Source: Rubrobacter sp. (GTDB lineage Bacteria; Actinomycetota; Rubrobacteria; Rubrobacterales; Rubrobacteraceae). Taken from it: a stretch of DNA of 5,786 nucleotides. The stretch covers positions 1 through 5,786 of the forward strand of contig JACDGB010000135.1 of NCBI GenBank assembly GCA_013815485.1. Reading direction: 5' to 3'. The position numbers and the translations under genes were made by a program. The notes beneath the pieces are model-generated. The model did not search any database, was not told where the DNA came from, and saw only the letters and a program-made list of their open reading frames with translations. Of this stretch, positions 5,147-5,786 are shown piece by piece; the stretch's first letter is position 1; every line of letters begins with the position of its first letter.

Positions 5147-5786
5147 ATGCCGAATTCCAGGGACAATACTGGCTCCGGGGTGTTGCAGAACCTGAAGACG
5201 TTGCTCGACTCTCGGATGGGCACCGTACAAGAGAAGCTGTTGGGAAGACGGAACGGCGCTCAAGGACGGCAGTTGAGGCAGATGCGCCAGCAACTGGAGC
5301 AGAAAACCAGACGGCTACAGAAAGCCCGCCAGCGGGTGAAGGAGAGGGATCAGCAGGTCGCCGACCTGCAAACGGCGCTTACCCGCATCCCTGCTCGCCC
5401 GCCCATATTCTTCGTCGTGGGGATGGATAAGTCCGGCACCGGGTGGCTGATGAAGATGCTCGACGCCCACCCGGAGGTACTCTGCAAAGGCGAGGGAAGA
5501 TTCTTCGGCGGAGATTCTGACACGGCGCCGGACCCTGCGGAGGCGAGCCCGGAACCTGGTCCAGAGCCTAACCGCACGGCCCGTTCTCTGTACGGTGCGA
5601 TAGTGGGGTCTGAGCCCATGAGGTACTGGGTAGAGCGGAGATCCTTCTGGACCAGAAAGGGTGACCCGGAGGAGCATCTGAACCGCCTGGTAGGCTTCGC
5701 CGTGGAGCACTTTCTCTATGAAAGGCTCTCGAGGAGCGGCAAGCGGATGGTCGGGGACAAGACCCCGATGCCGGGTCCGCACGTGC
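5147..5786 (+). CDS. Coiled-coil sulfotransferase-like protein, 3' end beyond window
   Basis: The frame is open from ATG 5147 to the window edge (213 codons). Residues about 38-79 are rich in Gln, Arg, Lys and Leu with heptad-like spacing (RQLRQMRQQLEQKTRRLQ and on) and probably form a coiled coil. PPIFFVVGMDKSGTGWLMKM (85-104) is a sulfotransferase-type P-loop, with the KSGTGW core that binds the PAPS 5'-phosphosulfate. It is followed by LDAHPEVLCKGEGRFFG (105-121), whose HPEV-x-x-xGE pattern is typical of bacterial sulfotransferase-domain proteins. Residues 123-144 are an acidic, Pro-rich insertion. KRMVGDKTP (199-207) matches the GxKTP step before the 3'-phosphate-binding motif, which lies outside the window. 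There is no signal peptide or membrane span. It is expected to sulfate a glycan or other acceptor with PAPS; the coiled coil could mediate oligomerisation or partner binding (inference). Confidence 0.85.
   Translation, partial: MPNSRDNTGSGVLQNLKTLLDSRMGTVQEKLLGRRNGAQGRQLRQMRQQLEQKTRRLQKARQRVKERDQQVADLQTALTRIPARPPIFFVVGMDKSGTGWLMKMLDAHPEVLCKGEGRFFGGDSDTAPDPAEASPEPGPEPNRTARSLYGAIVGSEPMRYWVERRSFWTRKGDPEEHLNRLVGFAVEHFLYERLSRSGKRMVGDKTPMPGPHV

Noticed and set aside
5090..5619. Minus-strand open frames in the right-edge region
   Set aside because: They are antisense to the sulfotransferase-like gene starting at 5147, which has an ideal ribosome binding site and PAPS-loop motif.

Overview
This is a high-GC bacterial window that looks like part of a surface or exopolysaccharide locus with a sulfation theme. 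High GC, strong GGAGG-type ribosome binding sites, a TTG start and a mix of glycosyltransferases with several sulfotransferase-type genes suggest a high-GC actinobacterium. A Rubrobacter-like source is my guess from general resemblance only and was not tested.

Layout. (1) Positions 1-1175, minus strand: the N-terminal ~390 codons of a secreted right-handed parallel beta-helix protein (pectate-lyase/tailspike-like). It runs off the left edge and has an apparent +1 frameshift just after its signal peptide, near 1052. (2) Positions 1176-1473: a divergent intergenic region containing a perfect 10-bp-stem inverted repeat at 1400-1433. (3) Positions 1474-2322, plus strand: a family 2 glycosyltransferase. 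(4) Positions 2432-3391, plus strand: a PAPS-type sulfotransferase, probably co-transcribed with gene 3. (5) Positions 3351-4781, minus strand: a GT4-type (GT-B fold) glycosyltransferase with a TTG start. Its 3' end overlaps the sulfotransferase 3' end by 41 bp, tail to tail. (6) Positions 4872-4994: a scar made of two sulfotransferase 3' ends pointing at different strands. The minus-strand piece is the last 30 codons of one sulfotransferase. The plus-strand piece is a near-identical 24-nt copy of the end of the gene at 2432-3391. (7) Positions 5147-5786, plus strand: the start of another sulfotransferase-like gene, with an N-terminal coiled coil, running off the right edge.

How the genes may work together (inference). 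The two glycosyltransferases would assemble a glycan, the sulfotransferases would decorate it (or another acceptor) using PAPS, and the exported beta-helix protein would bind, cleave or remodel a polysaccharide outside the cell. The strand switches, overlapping ends, truncated gene remnants and the frameshift show that this locus has been rearranged. The best-supported unusual result is the sulfotransferase scar and the 24-nt direct repeat that brackets the GT4 gene. No CRISPR array, tRNA, rRNA, transposase or integrase was seen.
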